NCBI GenBank assembly: GCA_030268105.1
Contig: BSDZ01000123.1
Coordinates: forward strand, 1 to 64,000
Source of the DNA: Volvox africanus
Taxonomy: Eukaryota; Chlorophyta; Chlorophyceae; Chlamydomonadales; Volvocaceae
DNA: 64,000 nt
Direction: 5' to 3'
Shown here: positions 1 to 10,487 of the stretch, in pieces
How positions within the stretch are numbered: position 1 is the first letter of the stretch
Layout: each line of letters begins with the position of its first letter
The notes under the pieces: model-generated
Database searches by the model: none
Told to the model about the DNA's origin: nothing
The model's input: only the letters and a program-made list of their open reading frames with translations
Position numbers and translations under genes: made by a program

Positions 1-274
1 GGTCCTCCACATATGTTTTATACATATATACATGTATACGTGTATATATAAAATATATACCATACCTAGTATTCGCGCCCTGTCACTCAGCGACATTAGA
101 TGATGATGCAAATAAATTGTGCAGATGAATGCATGACCAGTTCAGGAAAGCATGCATGCCAGCTATGGAACTACATCTGCTAAGCGTAATACGTACGACT
201 GTCGTGCATGGCACGATGCATATACATACTCATGATAAGGTCAGCGAGCATCATATGTATAACTATATACCTAC

Positions 275-557
275 ATGGGCTCATTGTAACACTCCTGGCG
301 ACAAGCGAGATAGTCGACTGTTTGGTTAATGATTCGAATGTCCTTTCCAAGGAAGTCAATTTAGCGTAGCAGCCCCAAGGCAGAGCTGGTGCTACAGGGC
401 GGTGATGGTGGTGGTGGTGATGCCAGAAGCGGTTTAGGGAGTGGTTGAGGCCGCGGTAAAGAAGCTGTGGTGAGGTGGTGATGGTGGCCTTCGGTGATGG
501 GGGGGTGTGGTGATGGGGGTGGTGGTGATGTGGGAGGTGGTGAGGGGGTCCACTTGC
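275..557 (-). CDS. Proline-rich linker plus PAN-a N-half exon, unit 1
   Basis: It has the same layout as the other linker exons, with several indels in the GGT-rich stretch at 400-550. Its partner exon would lie left of the window. Confidence 0.5.
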
Positions 558-3500
558 CTGCGACCAGCATTGATGGAATGCACCAGCCAGGAAAATAGTA
601 AGGAAGGATGGTGTACCATTGCACTTGCTTCATTCCGTGCACCGATCATGCATGTGAGGAATACCCAGTATTATTAGGCAGCCGCCTCACGGCCATCAGT
701 TGCACGATGATATTAATTTCAGTTGATAACGTAATCAACTGGCTAGGTACATTATTCTAATCACAACAACCTGCAAAGTAAGGTGGTGCTATAGTAGCTG
801 TCCAGTAATATGGCGGCACACAAAACAAATTAACACGCACTCAATAAAGAATATATAGACGATCAAAAACACGTGAGCGAGGCGGCAGTCGGAATAACGA
901 AGGCCGCCATGTGGATGAAGGGTTGCCACGCGCCGCCGGATGCATGAGAAATCGGCGACAGACTGGTGAAAACAGCCCCAAAATGAATGTCGTACAGTAT
1001 AAATAATCTGTACATAGGCACTACACGCGCAATGCCAGAATTTCATGAGGCCTTTTTTAAGCGACCACCTACGATGACATAGACGGGTCACTCAAACAGA
1101 CAATTATGAGCAACCTAATGAGTCCAACTACCACATACAACCCTTACACCGATGGGGGTGGTGGTGGTGAGTGTTACATATTACATACCACAAGGAGCAA
1201 TTATCTGTTGATGCAAACAACTGTGCAGCGTTTAGGCAGTAGGTGGAAAGGGTGGGTATGCGGTATACATAGAATAGGGAAGTGGGTATGAAGATACCCA
1301 CCCTGAAGCAGACTTTGTCCACATATGTGCTTGTATTTGTAGGGTCCAACAACGCCAGTCAGTGGGTTAAGCTTCAAGTAACAGTAGTTGCCATCTGTGT
1401 GAACAAAGAACTCGCATCTGGAGTCTTGACCTGCATGCATTACTGCAACTCTGTAGACTGATGTTTGTGGCAAAGGGAAGACAACGCTTTGCGATGTCAC
1501 CCACGTGGGGTCTCCTTTTACGTCATAATCTGCAGCACATTGGTACTAGGCCACCTGCATCGATCCACACACACATCAAGAGCGGAGGGCATACATCTCA
1601 AAGGGCACGACATTTGGCTCTTCAGAATTTTCTCAGGACACAACCAACAATACATTATACATCCGAGGAAAAATAATGATCCCATATTTCATCGGCCCAA
1701 ATTTGAAGTTGCTGTGGTGAAGTCAGTATGGGGCTGGGTGGCACCTGTTACATGAGGATTATGATATCCATCGTCCATCCATAGTGACTTGCTTGCAAGC
1801 CCACTGTGATAGGAGATTTCTATTGGACGTCACTGAACCTCTGCTGTGTGGCAAATCCACCACCTCAACGCCTAATGATGAATAATGCGGCGTAAACCTT
1901 TACCCCCCTTACATCCTCGGGGCCCAGCTGTTTATCAAAACTGCTACAAATAAGATCAACATTGGGACCCCAGGGGCCAGGGAAAAGAATGCTGCACCCA
2001 CCTTCACACTTATTATTCCAGTCAGCACAATGATACGCCAAACACACATCATTTTGTGTCTTCAAAATTAGTGCAGAGTTGCTTGAGGAGGTATAGAGTT
2101 GTAGCCCTCTCCCCAAACCACCATACAGAGTGTGTAGATGCATGCCCATCAACATGCAGCTGCTGATTGAACTTATCCTAATCTTGTGCGCGACCCCGAC
2201 CTATCTACCTACCATGCGTACTTTCCACCCAGGCCGTCCCTTACCCTGGCTGGCTCTATCTGGATCCCTGCAACACCAGCCTTTGATGACCTGAACCTCC
2301 CTGACCTATCCCTTGACCTATTTTGACCTCGATGGATCTCTTGATTTTGATGAATAGCTCGTTCCTATACCATGGCCTGTACATACCATAGTTTGGGCGC
2401 ACGAAAGCAAAGTACATCCACGTAGTGTTGGGCTGTAGTTATTGCTTCCAGCGGTTCCATTAAGAAACGAATACTTAAGATAGCACTTGCGGTCAAGAGT
2501 TCGCACAGAAAAGGTACACCTGTAGGGAATGATCAATTTGCAGTTGCAATGAAAATGTACACCCAGTGCATGCATGCATGTATGCTTTATGCATGAACCA
2601 TATGTATGCATGGGATACATGTACAATGCACTGCATGACATATGTATATACGTACTTTATAAATGGACCATGCTCTAATAACAAGAAAGAGCTCACCAGA
2701 AAGAGCTTACATCAGGATTAGATGTCCTAATCATGATCACGATACTACACTTCACATTACAAAACCGCATTGCATAGTAATACACATACTTCATGCGCGC
2801 GCATACACACACACACACACACACAAGGCATACTAATACGTGACATACAAGAATGAATGAATGATGCACCTTCAGGGCATTCTTTTAAACATTGTCGAGA
2901 CATTTATTTGTTTGGTCCTCCACATATGTTATATACATATATACATGTATACGTGTATATATAAATATATATACATACCTAGTATTCGCGCCCTGTCACT
3001 CAAGCGACATTAGATGATGATGCAAATAAATTGTGCAGATGAATGCATGACCAGTTCAGGAAAGCATGCATGCCAGCTATGGAACTACATCTGCTAAGCG
3101 TAATACGTAACGACTGTCGTGCATGCACCGATGCATATACATACTCATGATAAGGCAGCGAGCTCATATGTTATACCTATATACCTACATGGGCTCATTG
3201 TAACACTCCTGGCGACAAGCGAGATAGTCGACTGTTTGGTTAATGATTCGAATGTCCTTTCCAAGGAAGTCATTTTAGCGTAGCAGCCCAAGGCAGAGCT
3301 GGTGCTACAGGCGGTGATGGTGGTGGTGGTGATGCCAGAAGCGGTTTTAGGAGGTGGTTGAGGCCGCGGTAAAGGAAGCTGTGGTGGAGGTGGTGATGGT
3401 GGCTTCGGTGATGGGGGTGGTGGTGATGGGGGTGGTGGTGATGTGGGAGGTGGTGATGGGGGTCCACTTGCCTGCGACCAGCATTGATGGAATGCACCAG

Positions 3501-6500
3501 CCAGGAAAATAGTAAGGAAGGATGGTGTACCATTGCACGTGCTTCATTCCGTGCACCGATCATGCATGTGAGGAATACCCAGTATTATTAGGCAGCCGCC
3601 TCACGGCCATCAGTTGCACGATGATATTAATTTCAGTTGATAACGTAATCAACTGGCTAGGTACATTATTCTAAATCACAACAACCTGCAAAGTAAGGTG
3701 GTGCTTAGTAGCTGTCCAGTAATATGGCGGCACACAAAACAAATTAACACGCACTCAATAAAGAATATATAGACGATCAAAAACACGTGAGCGAGGCGGC
3801 AGTCGGAATAACGAAGGCCGCCATGTGGATGAAGGTTGCCAACGGCCGCCGGATGCATGAGAATCGGCGACAGACTGGTGAAAACAGCCCCAAATGAATG
3901 TCGTACAGTATAAATAATCTGTACATAGGCACTACAGCGCAATGCCAGAATTCATGAGGCCTTTTTAAGCGACCACCTACGATGACATAGACGGGTCACT
4001 CAAACAGACAATTATGAGCAACCTAATGATTCCCAACTACCACATACAAACCCTTACACCGATGGGGGTGGTGGTGGTGAGTGTTACATATTACATACCA
4101 CAAGGAGCAATTATCTGTTGATGCAAACAACTGTGCAGCGTTAGGCAGGTAGGTGGAAAGGTTGGGTATGCGGTATACATAGAATAGGAAAGTGGGTATG
4201 AAGATACCCACCCTGAAGCAGACTTTGTCCACATATGTGCTTGTATTTGTAGGTCCACAAAACGCCAGTCAGTGGGTTAAGCTTCAAGTAACAGTAGTTG
4301 CCATCTGTGTGAACAAAGAACTCGCATCTTGAGTCTTGACTGCATGCATTACTGCAACTCTGTAGACTGATGTTTGTGGCAAAGGAAGGACACGCTTTGG
4401 CGATGTCACCCACGTGGTCTCCTTTTACGTCATAATCTGCAGCACATTGGTACTGGCCACCTGCATCGATCCACACACACATCAAGAGCGGAGGGCATAC
4501 AATCTCAAAGGCACGACATTTGGCTCTTCAGAATTTATCTCAGGACACAACCAACATACATTATACATCCGAGGAAAAATAATGATCCCATATTTCATCG
4601 GCCCAAATTGAAGTTGCTGTGGTGAAGTCAGTATTGGGCTGGGTGGCACCTGTATACATGAGGATTATGATATCCATCGTCATCATAGTGACTTGCTTGC
4701 AAGCCCACTGTGATAGGAGATTTCTATTGGACGTCACTGAACCTCTGCTGTGTGGCATCCACCACTCACCGCCTAATGATGAATAAATGCGCGTAAACCT
4801 TTACCCCCTTTACATCCTCGGGGCCCAGCTGTTTATCAAAACTGCTACAAATAGATCAACATTGGGACCCCAGGGGCCAGGGAAAGAATGCTGCACCCAC
4901 CTTCACACTTATTATTCCAGTCAGCACACATGATACGCCAAACACACATCATTTTGTGTCTTCAAATTAGTGCAGAGTTGCTTGAGGAGGTATAGAGTTG
5001 TAGCCCTCTCCCCAAACCACCATACAGAGTGTGTAGATGCAGTGCCCATCAACATGCAGCTGCTGATTGAACTTATCCTATCTTGTGCGCGACCCCCGAC
5101 CTATCTACCTACCATGCGTACTTTCCACCCAGGCCGTCCCTACCCTGCTGGCTCTATACTGGATCCCTGCAACACCAGCCTTTGATGACCTTAACTCCCT
5201 GACCTATCCCTTGACCTATTTTGGACCTCGATTGATCTCTTGATTTTGATGAATAGCTTCTGTTCCTATACCATGGCCTGTACATACCATAGTTTGGGCG
5301 CACGAAGCAAAGTACATCCACGTAGTTTGGGCTGTAGTTATTGCTTCCAGCGGTTCCATTAAGAAACGAATACTTAAGATAGCACTTGCGGTCAAGAGTT
5401 CGCACAGAAAAGGTTACACCTGTAGGAATGATCAATTTGCAGTTGCAAATGAAATGTACACCCAGTTGCATGCATGCATGTATGCTTTATGCATGAACCA
5501 TATGTATGCATGGGATACATGTACAATGCACTGCATGACATATGTATATACGTACTTTATAATGGACCATGCTCTAATAACAGAAAGAGCTCACCAGAAA
5601 GAGCTTACAATCAGGATTAGATGTCCTAATCATGATCACGATACTACACTTACACATTACACCGCATTGCATAGTATACACATACTTCATGCGCGCGCAT
5701 ACACACACACACACACACACAAGGCATACTAATACGTGACATACAAGAATGAATGAATGATGCACCTTCAGGGCATTCTTTTAAACATTGTCGAGACATT
5801 TTATTTGTTTGGTCCTCCACATATGTTTATATAACATATATACATGTATACGTGTATATATAAATATATATACATACCTAGTATTCGCGCCCTGTCACTC
5901 AAGCGACATTAGATGATGATGCAAATAAATTGTGCAGATGAATGCATGACCAGTTCAGGGAAAGCATGCATGCCAGCTATGGAACTACATCTGCTAAGCG
6001 TAATACGTAACGACTGTCGTGCATGCACGATGCATATACATACTCATGATAAGGCAGCGAGCATCATATGTTATAACCTATATACCTACATGGGCTCATT
6101 GTAACACTCCTGGCGACAAGCGAGATAGTCGACTGTTTGGTTAATGATTCGAATGTCCTTTCCAAGGAAGTCAATTTTAGCGTAGCAGCCCCAAGGCAGA
6201 GCTGGTGCTACAGGCGGTGATGGTGGTGGTGGTGATGCCAGAAGCGGTTTAGGAGGTGGTTGAGGCCGCGGTAAGGAAGCTGTGGTGGAGGTGGTGATGG
6301 TGGCTTCGGTGATGGGGGTGGTGGTGATGGGGGTGGTGGTGATGTGGGAGGTGGTGATGGGGGTCCACTTGCCTGCGACCAGCATTGATGGAATGCACCA
6401 GCCAGGAAAAATAGTAAGGAAGGATGGTGTACCATTGCACGTGCTTCATTCCGTGCACCGATCATGCATGTGAGGAATACCCAGTATTATTAGGCAGCCG

Positions 6501-9354
6501 CCTCACGGCCATCAGTTGCACGATGATATTAATTTCAGCTGATAACGTAATCAACTGGCTAGGTACATTATTCTAAATCACAACAACCTGCAAAGTAATG
6601 GTGGTGCTTAGTAGCTGTCCAGTAATATGGCGGCACACAAAACAAATTAACACGCACTCAATAAAGAATATATAGACGATCAAAAACACGTGAGCGAGGC
6701 GGCAGTCGGAATAACGAAGGCCGCCATGTGGATGAAGGTTGCCACGCCGCCGGATGCATGAGAATCGGCGACAGACTGGTGAAAACAGCCCCAAATGAAT
6801 GTCGTACAGTATAAATAATCTGTACATAGGCACTACAGCGCAATGCCAGAATTCATGAGGCCTTTTTAAGCGACCACCTACGATGACATAGACGGGTCAC
6901 TCAAACAGACAATTATGAGCAACCTAATGATTCCCAACTACCACATACAAACCCTTACACCGATGGGGGTGGTGGTGGTGAGTGTTACATATTACATACC
7001 ACAAGGAGCAATTATCTGTTGATGCAAACAACTGTGCAGCGTTAGGCAGGTAGGTGGAAAGGTTGGGTATGCGGTATACATAGAATAGGAAAGTGGGTAT
7101 GAAGATACCCACCCTGAAGCAGACTTTGTCCACATATGTGCTTGTATTTGTAGGTCCACAAACGCCAGTCAGTGGGTTAAGCTTCAAGTAACAGTAGTTG
7201 CCATCTGTGTGAACAAAGAACTCGCATCTTGAGTCTTGACTGCATGCATTACTGCAACTCTGTAGACTGATGTTTGTGGCAAAGGAAGGACACGCTTTGG
7301 CGATGTCACCCACGTGGTCTCCTTTTACGTCATAATCTGCAGCACATTGGTACTGGCCACCTGCATCGATCCACACACACATCAAGAGCGGAGGGCATAC
7401 AATCTCAAAGGCACGACATTTGGCTCTTCAGAATTTATCTCAGGACACAACCAACATACATTATACATCCGAGGAAAAATAATGATCCCATATTTCATCG
7501 GCCCAAATTGAAGTTGCTGTGGTGAAGTCAGTATGGGGCTGGGTGGCACCTGTATACATGAGGATTATGATATCCATCGTCATCATAGTGACTTGCTTGC
7601 AAGCCCACTGTGATAGGAGATTTCTATTGGACGTCACTGAACCTCTGCTGTGTGGCATCCACCACTCACCGCCTAATGATGAATAAATGCGCGTAAACCT
7701 TTACCCCCTTTACATCCTCGGGGCCCAGCTGTTTATCAAAACTGCTACAAATAAGATCAACATTGGGACCCCAGGGGCCAGGGAAAGAATGCTGCACCCA
7801 CCTTCACACTTATTATTCCAGTCAGCACACATGATACGCCAAACACACATCATTTTGTGTCTTCAAATTAGTGCAGAGTTGCTTGAGGAGGTATAGAGTT
7901 GTAGCCCTCTCCCCAAACCACCATACAGAGTGTGTAGATGCATGCCCATCAACATGCAGCTGCTGATTGAACTTATCCTATCTTGTGCGCGACCCCCGAC
8001 CTATCTACCTACCATGCGTACTTTCCACCCAGGCCGTCCCTACCCTGCTGGCTCTATCTGGATCCCTGCAACACCAGCCTTTGATGACCTTAACTCCCTG
8101 ACCTATCCCTTGACCTATTTTGACCTCGATTGATCTCTTGATTTTGATGAATAGCTTCGTTCCTATACCATGGCCTGTACATACCATAGTTTGGGCGCAC
8201 GAAGCAAAGTACATCCACGTAGTTTGGGCTGTAGTTATTGCTTCCAGCGGTTCCATTAAGAAACGAATACTTAAGATAGCACTTGCGGTCAAGAGTTCGC
8301 ACAGAAAAGGTACACCTGTAGGAATGATCAATTTGCAGTTGCAAATGAAATGTACACCCAGTTGCATGCATGCATGTATGCTTTATGCATGAACCATATG
8401 TATGCATGGGATACATGTACAATGCACTGCATGACATATGTATATACGTACTTTATAATGGACCATGCTCTAATAACAAGAAAGAGCTCACCAGAAAGAG
8501 CTTACATCAGGATTAGATGTCCTAATCATGATCACGATACTACACTTACACATTACACCGCATTGCATAGTATACACATACTTCATGCGCGCGCATACAC
8601 ACACACACACACACAAGGCATACTAATACGTGACATACAAGAATGAATGAATGATGCACCTTCAGGGCATTCTTTTAAACATTGTCGAGACATTTTATTT
8701 GTTTGGTCCTCCACATATGTTTATATACATATATACATGTATACGTGTATAAATGTGTATATAGGTACCTACATTCTATATGTGTATATATAAATATATA
8801 TACATACCTAGGCCAGGCGAAAGCCTGTGAGGGCTCGCTGGCCCTAGTGAGAGGGGGAGCACGTGGCAGGACAGACAGACAAAGCCACGTGTTCCTCCCC
8901 TGCGCTGTGGCTCGGTCCGGTCAGGACCCCCGGTGCTCGTCTTTGAAGGGTGAGTCGCCCACAGTGTAACACCCAAAATACCTAGTATTCGCGCCGTGTC
9001 ACTCAAACGACATTAGATGATGATGCAAATAAATTGTGCAGATGAATGCATGACCAGTTCAGGAAGCATGCATGCCAGCTATGGAACTACATCTGCTAAA
9101 CGTAATACGTAACGACTGTCGTGCATGCACGATGCATATACATACTCATGATAAGGCAGGGAGCATCATATGTTATACCTATGTACCTACATGGGCTCAT
9201 TGTAACACTCCTGGCGACAAGCGAGATAGTCGACTGTTTGGTTAATGATTCGAATGTCCTTTCCAAGGAAGTCAATTTTAGCGTAGCAGCCCCAAGGCAG
9301 AGCTGGTGCTACAGGCGGTATTGTCACTGCCTGCTGATGGGCAACAGCAGACAT
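275..9354 (-). CDS. Multi-exon gene for tandem PAN/Apple-like domains with proline-rich linkers (partial)
   Basis: This gene is read right to left across the array. Exons proposed, in transcript order: 9354-9191, 8315-8185, 7360-7113, 6372-6090, 5419-5288, 4460-4212, 3471-3189, 2519-2387, 1554-1302, 557-275. Each unit encodes a linker of SPPPP repeats, a first PAN-like domain (a) split over two exons, and a second one (b) on one exon. Both domains share the pattern C...C-x3-C...C-x-F-x-V...CYLK...V-x-CF-x-R, typical of disulphide-rich PAN/Apple adhesion modules. Exon phases fit throughout: linker exon ends in phase 2, the 131-nt exon ends in phase 1, the 248-nt exon ends in phase 0, total 663 nt or 221 codons per unit. 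SPPPP linkers suggest a secreted or wall-associated protein. No signal peptide or stop codon is in view, so the 3' end lies beyond position 1. Copies in units 1 and 2 contain frame-breaking indels that may be sequencing errors. Domain naming is by pattern only. Confidence 0.62.
1302..1554 (-). CDS. PAN-b exon, unit 1
   Basis: It is about 253 nt against 248 in unit 3, with several one-base insertions (for example ACTAGGCC for ACTGGCC and TGACCTGCATG for TGACTGCATG). The domain is recognisable in pieces on shifting frames. Confidence 0.5.
2387..2519 (-). CDS. PAN-a C-half exon, unit 1
   Basis: It is 133 nt, two bases longer than unit 3 (extra A in CGAAAGC, extra G in TAGTGTTGGG), hence frameshifted. 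Splice sites are recognisable. Confidence 0.5.
3189..3471 (-). CDS. Proline-rich linker plus PAN-a N-half exon, unit 2
   Basis: The length is 283 nt. It keeps the CTTTACC run missing from unit 3 but gains an A in AAAA and loses bases in a CCC run and in CATTTTAG. It therefore carries several homopolymer length differences and no single open frame across the whole exon. Confidence 0.5.
4212..4460 (-). CDS. PAN-b exon, unit 2
   Basis: Same exon as 7360-7113 but 249 nt: one extra A in an ACAAAACG run near 4260 shifts the frame shortly before the final cysteine. Confidence 0.55.
5288..5419 (-). CDS. PAN-a C-half exon, unit 2
   Basis: Same exon as 8315-8185 but 132 nt: an extra T (GGTTACACC instead of GGTACACC on the plus strand) shifts the frame right after the acceptor. 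This may be a sequencing indel. Confidence 0.55.
6090..6372 (-). CDS. Proline-rich linker plus PAN-a N-half exon, unit 3
   Basis: The acceptor is GGTCGCAG|GCA. The exon starts ASGPPSPPPTSPPPPSPPPP, continues through further SPPPP repeats, then WGCYAKIDF and RQECYNEP. It is 283 nt where 284 is needed. A T missing from a CTTTACC run relative to unit 2 shifts the frame inside the linker, so this copy is broken or misread by one base. Confidence 0.6.
7113..7360 (-). CDS. PAN-b exon, unit 3
   Basis: The acceptor GATCGATGCAG|GT in phase 1 joins the previous exon as NYG-GQYQC. The 248-nt exon holds one whole PAN-like domain: QYQCAADYD at the start, CSNACSQDSRCEFFV in the middle, NYCYLKL, and VDKVCFR at the end. 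The donor is AGG|GTGGGT in phase 0. The preceding intron (8184-7361, about 820 bp) contains an unassigned cysteine-bearing stretch near 7760-7870 that lacks convincing splice sites. Confidence 0.65.
8185..8315 (-). CDS. PAN-a C-half exon, unit 3
   Basis: The acceptor is CATTCCTACAG|G and the donor is TATG|GTATGT. Joining to the preceding exon restores CCC ATG TGT ACC, continuing the domain with CTFSV, then RKCYLKY and DVLCFVR. The length is 131 nt and the exon ends in phase 1. The frame is intact in this unit. Confidence 0.65.
8804..8985 (+). mobile_element. Short dispersed repeat inserted in array intron, 8-bp target duplication
   Basis: A 166-bp segment (8812-8977) interrupts the sequence CATACCTAGTATTCGCG that is continuous in the other units. 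It is flanked by ATACCTAG at 8804-8811 and 8978-8985. Its second half, from about AAGCCACGTGT to CGCCCACAGTGTAACACC, recurs with moderate divergence at 10346-10487. The size and target duplication fit a SINE-like or other small mobile element. No clear Pol III A and B boxes or terminal inverted repeats were found. Confidence 0.65.
9191..9354 (-). CDS. PAN-a N-half exon, unit 4 (most 5' exon seen)
   Basis: This frame is intact. From an ATG at 9354, with an in-frame TGA five codons before it, it reads MSAVAHQQAVTIPP and then enters the PAN-a start at PWGCYAKIDF. The exon ends CCCAT|GTAGGT in phase 2. Instead of an ATG start, a splice acceptor at CATCAGCAG just inside is possible. The SPPPP linker of other units is absent because array similarity ends here. 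It should splice to 8315. Confidence 0.6.
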
Positions 9355-10345
9355 GCACGTACACCTTCACATTAGTAAGGGTGACATCATGAGAATCCCA
9401 AAACCCTTATGCCAACATATGCCAGATCCTGTCTGACTGGGTGGGGCTGTACCCCCTGATAAGGGAGAGTAACTGTGGTATCTCATATCGATTATGGATC
9501 TTGATCTGTCTTTTACTCACGAGCCCTCTGTTTGATGGATGATGAGACAACACCGATATATTCTGTCGTCTGCTGTGCATGTCCATCCTATATAATATAT
9601 GTTATATATATATATAATGATATTATTTTTATTATTGTCAATTCATGATAATGATTATGCTGTCTAATCCTGACGTTAAATCACAAGCTCCTTCTTAGAG
9701 CATGATACAGCAAATACACCTACATTCAGCCACAAGGTTTCACCCAGCGAGCGTACGTATCCCATGCATGGGCTGACGCACTCCATTATCACGTACCATA
9801 CGGCAGTACCTGAACGGCAGTAGTATAGCCAGTTGAGGAGGACAGGTCCCTCCTCGCCGTCCCAGAGACGCCTGCTGCTGGGTGAAAGAAAGATCTCAAT
9901 CGTTGGCTTGAGGAATAAGTGCAAGCATATGTACCTTCAATTATTTGTGAGATCGCAGCGCCCCAATCGATCTTATCCTAGATACCAGTGGCTCGTTGGC
10001 GGCGACCAAGGCTGTCGGAAGGTGCACCCACGCGTTTCGCTCAATTTGCTTCACACCAGTAAACGACTAAACCCCGTGCTTTCGCTCGTTAAGGCCTGTT
10101 ATGAACACACAGCCAGGCGCACGCACGGCTGGCGATGGCCCGCTTGCCTAAACAAGATGAAGCTTGTAAGAACAGATAGCACTTGGCGTCACGTATGTAG
10201 CAAGTCTGACAAATGCAAGGGCGTAGCGTTGCCAAAGACATGCGCTGATAAGATGGAAGCAGGGGTAATTAGACGTAACGACTTATCATAGGAGAAAAAT
10301 GCAATACATACATATATAGATATATACATGTATATATACACTGGA
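9322..10345. other. Unassigned intergenic sequence
   Basis: I see no recognisable gene. An AT-rich run lies at about 9584-9650 and another (ATATATAGATATATACATG) at about 10310-10340. The longest open frames have no recognisable motif and mixed composition. Confidence 0.5.
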
Positions 10346-10487
10346 TCGAGTGACGGGAGGTGCGCACAGCAGGATGAACAGGCTAAGCCATGTGTATGTT
10401 CCACCCTGCTGCGCTGTGGTAGGTTTGGCCCGGTCAGGGTCCCCGGTGCTTATCCTTTCAGGGCACGTCGCCCACAGTGTAACACCT
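10346..10487 (+). repeat. Second copy of the short dispersed repeat
   Basis: It matches the 8812-8977 insertion over about 130 bp, including AAGCCA(C/T)GTGT, CTGCGCTGTGG, CGGTCAGG(G/A)(T/C)CCCCGGTGCT and the terminal CGCCCACAGTGTAACACC. Similarity by eye is roughly three quarters. Flanking target duplications are not evident. Confidence 0.6.

Larger units (their letters stand above)
1..9321. repeat. Tandem array of 2.9-kb unit, 3.2 copies
   Basis: The unit begins GGTCCTCCACATATG and recurs at 1, 2914, 5811 and 8705, giving units of 2913, 2897 and 2894 bp. The fourth copy stops near 9321, where similarity to the unit ends in its GGT-rich stretch. Units 2 and 3 are almost identical by eye. Unit 1 differs mainly by single-base insertions and deletions, many in homopolymers. 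Each unit has an AT-rich start, a GGTGGT-rich stretch that encodes a proline-rich linker on the minus strand, and an AC dinucleotide run near its end (about 2805-2824, 5701-5720, 8596-8614). The array is a duplication of gene-internal sequence (exons and introns), not a simple satellite. It probably continues left of the window. Confidence 0.95.

Noticed and set aside
3270..3563. His-rich and Ser/Thr-rich frames over the GGTGGT stretch
   Set aside because: These are alternative frames of the proline-rich linker; only the SPPPP frame joins the PAN exons in phase.
7700..7900. Cysteine-bearing stretch (CADWNNKCEGGC) as an extra exon in each array unit
   Set aside because: No convincing splice sites, and the flanking exons already join in phase without it; kept only as a note.
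9833..10291. 152-codon plus-strand ORF
   Set aside because: No motif or homologue recognised and no supporting splice or promoter signal; left as unassigned sequence.
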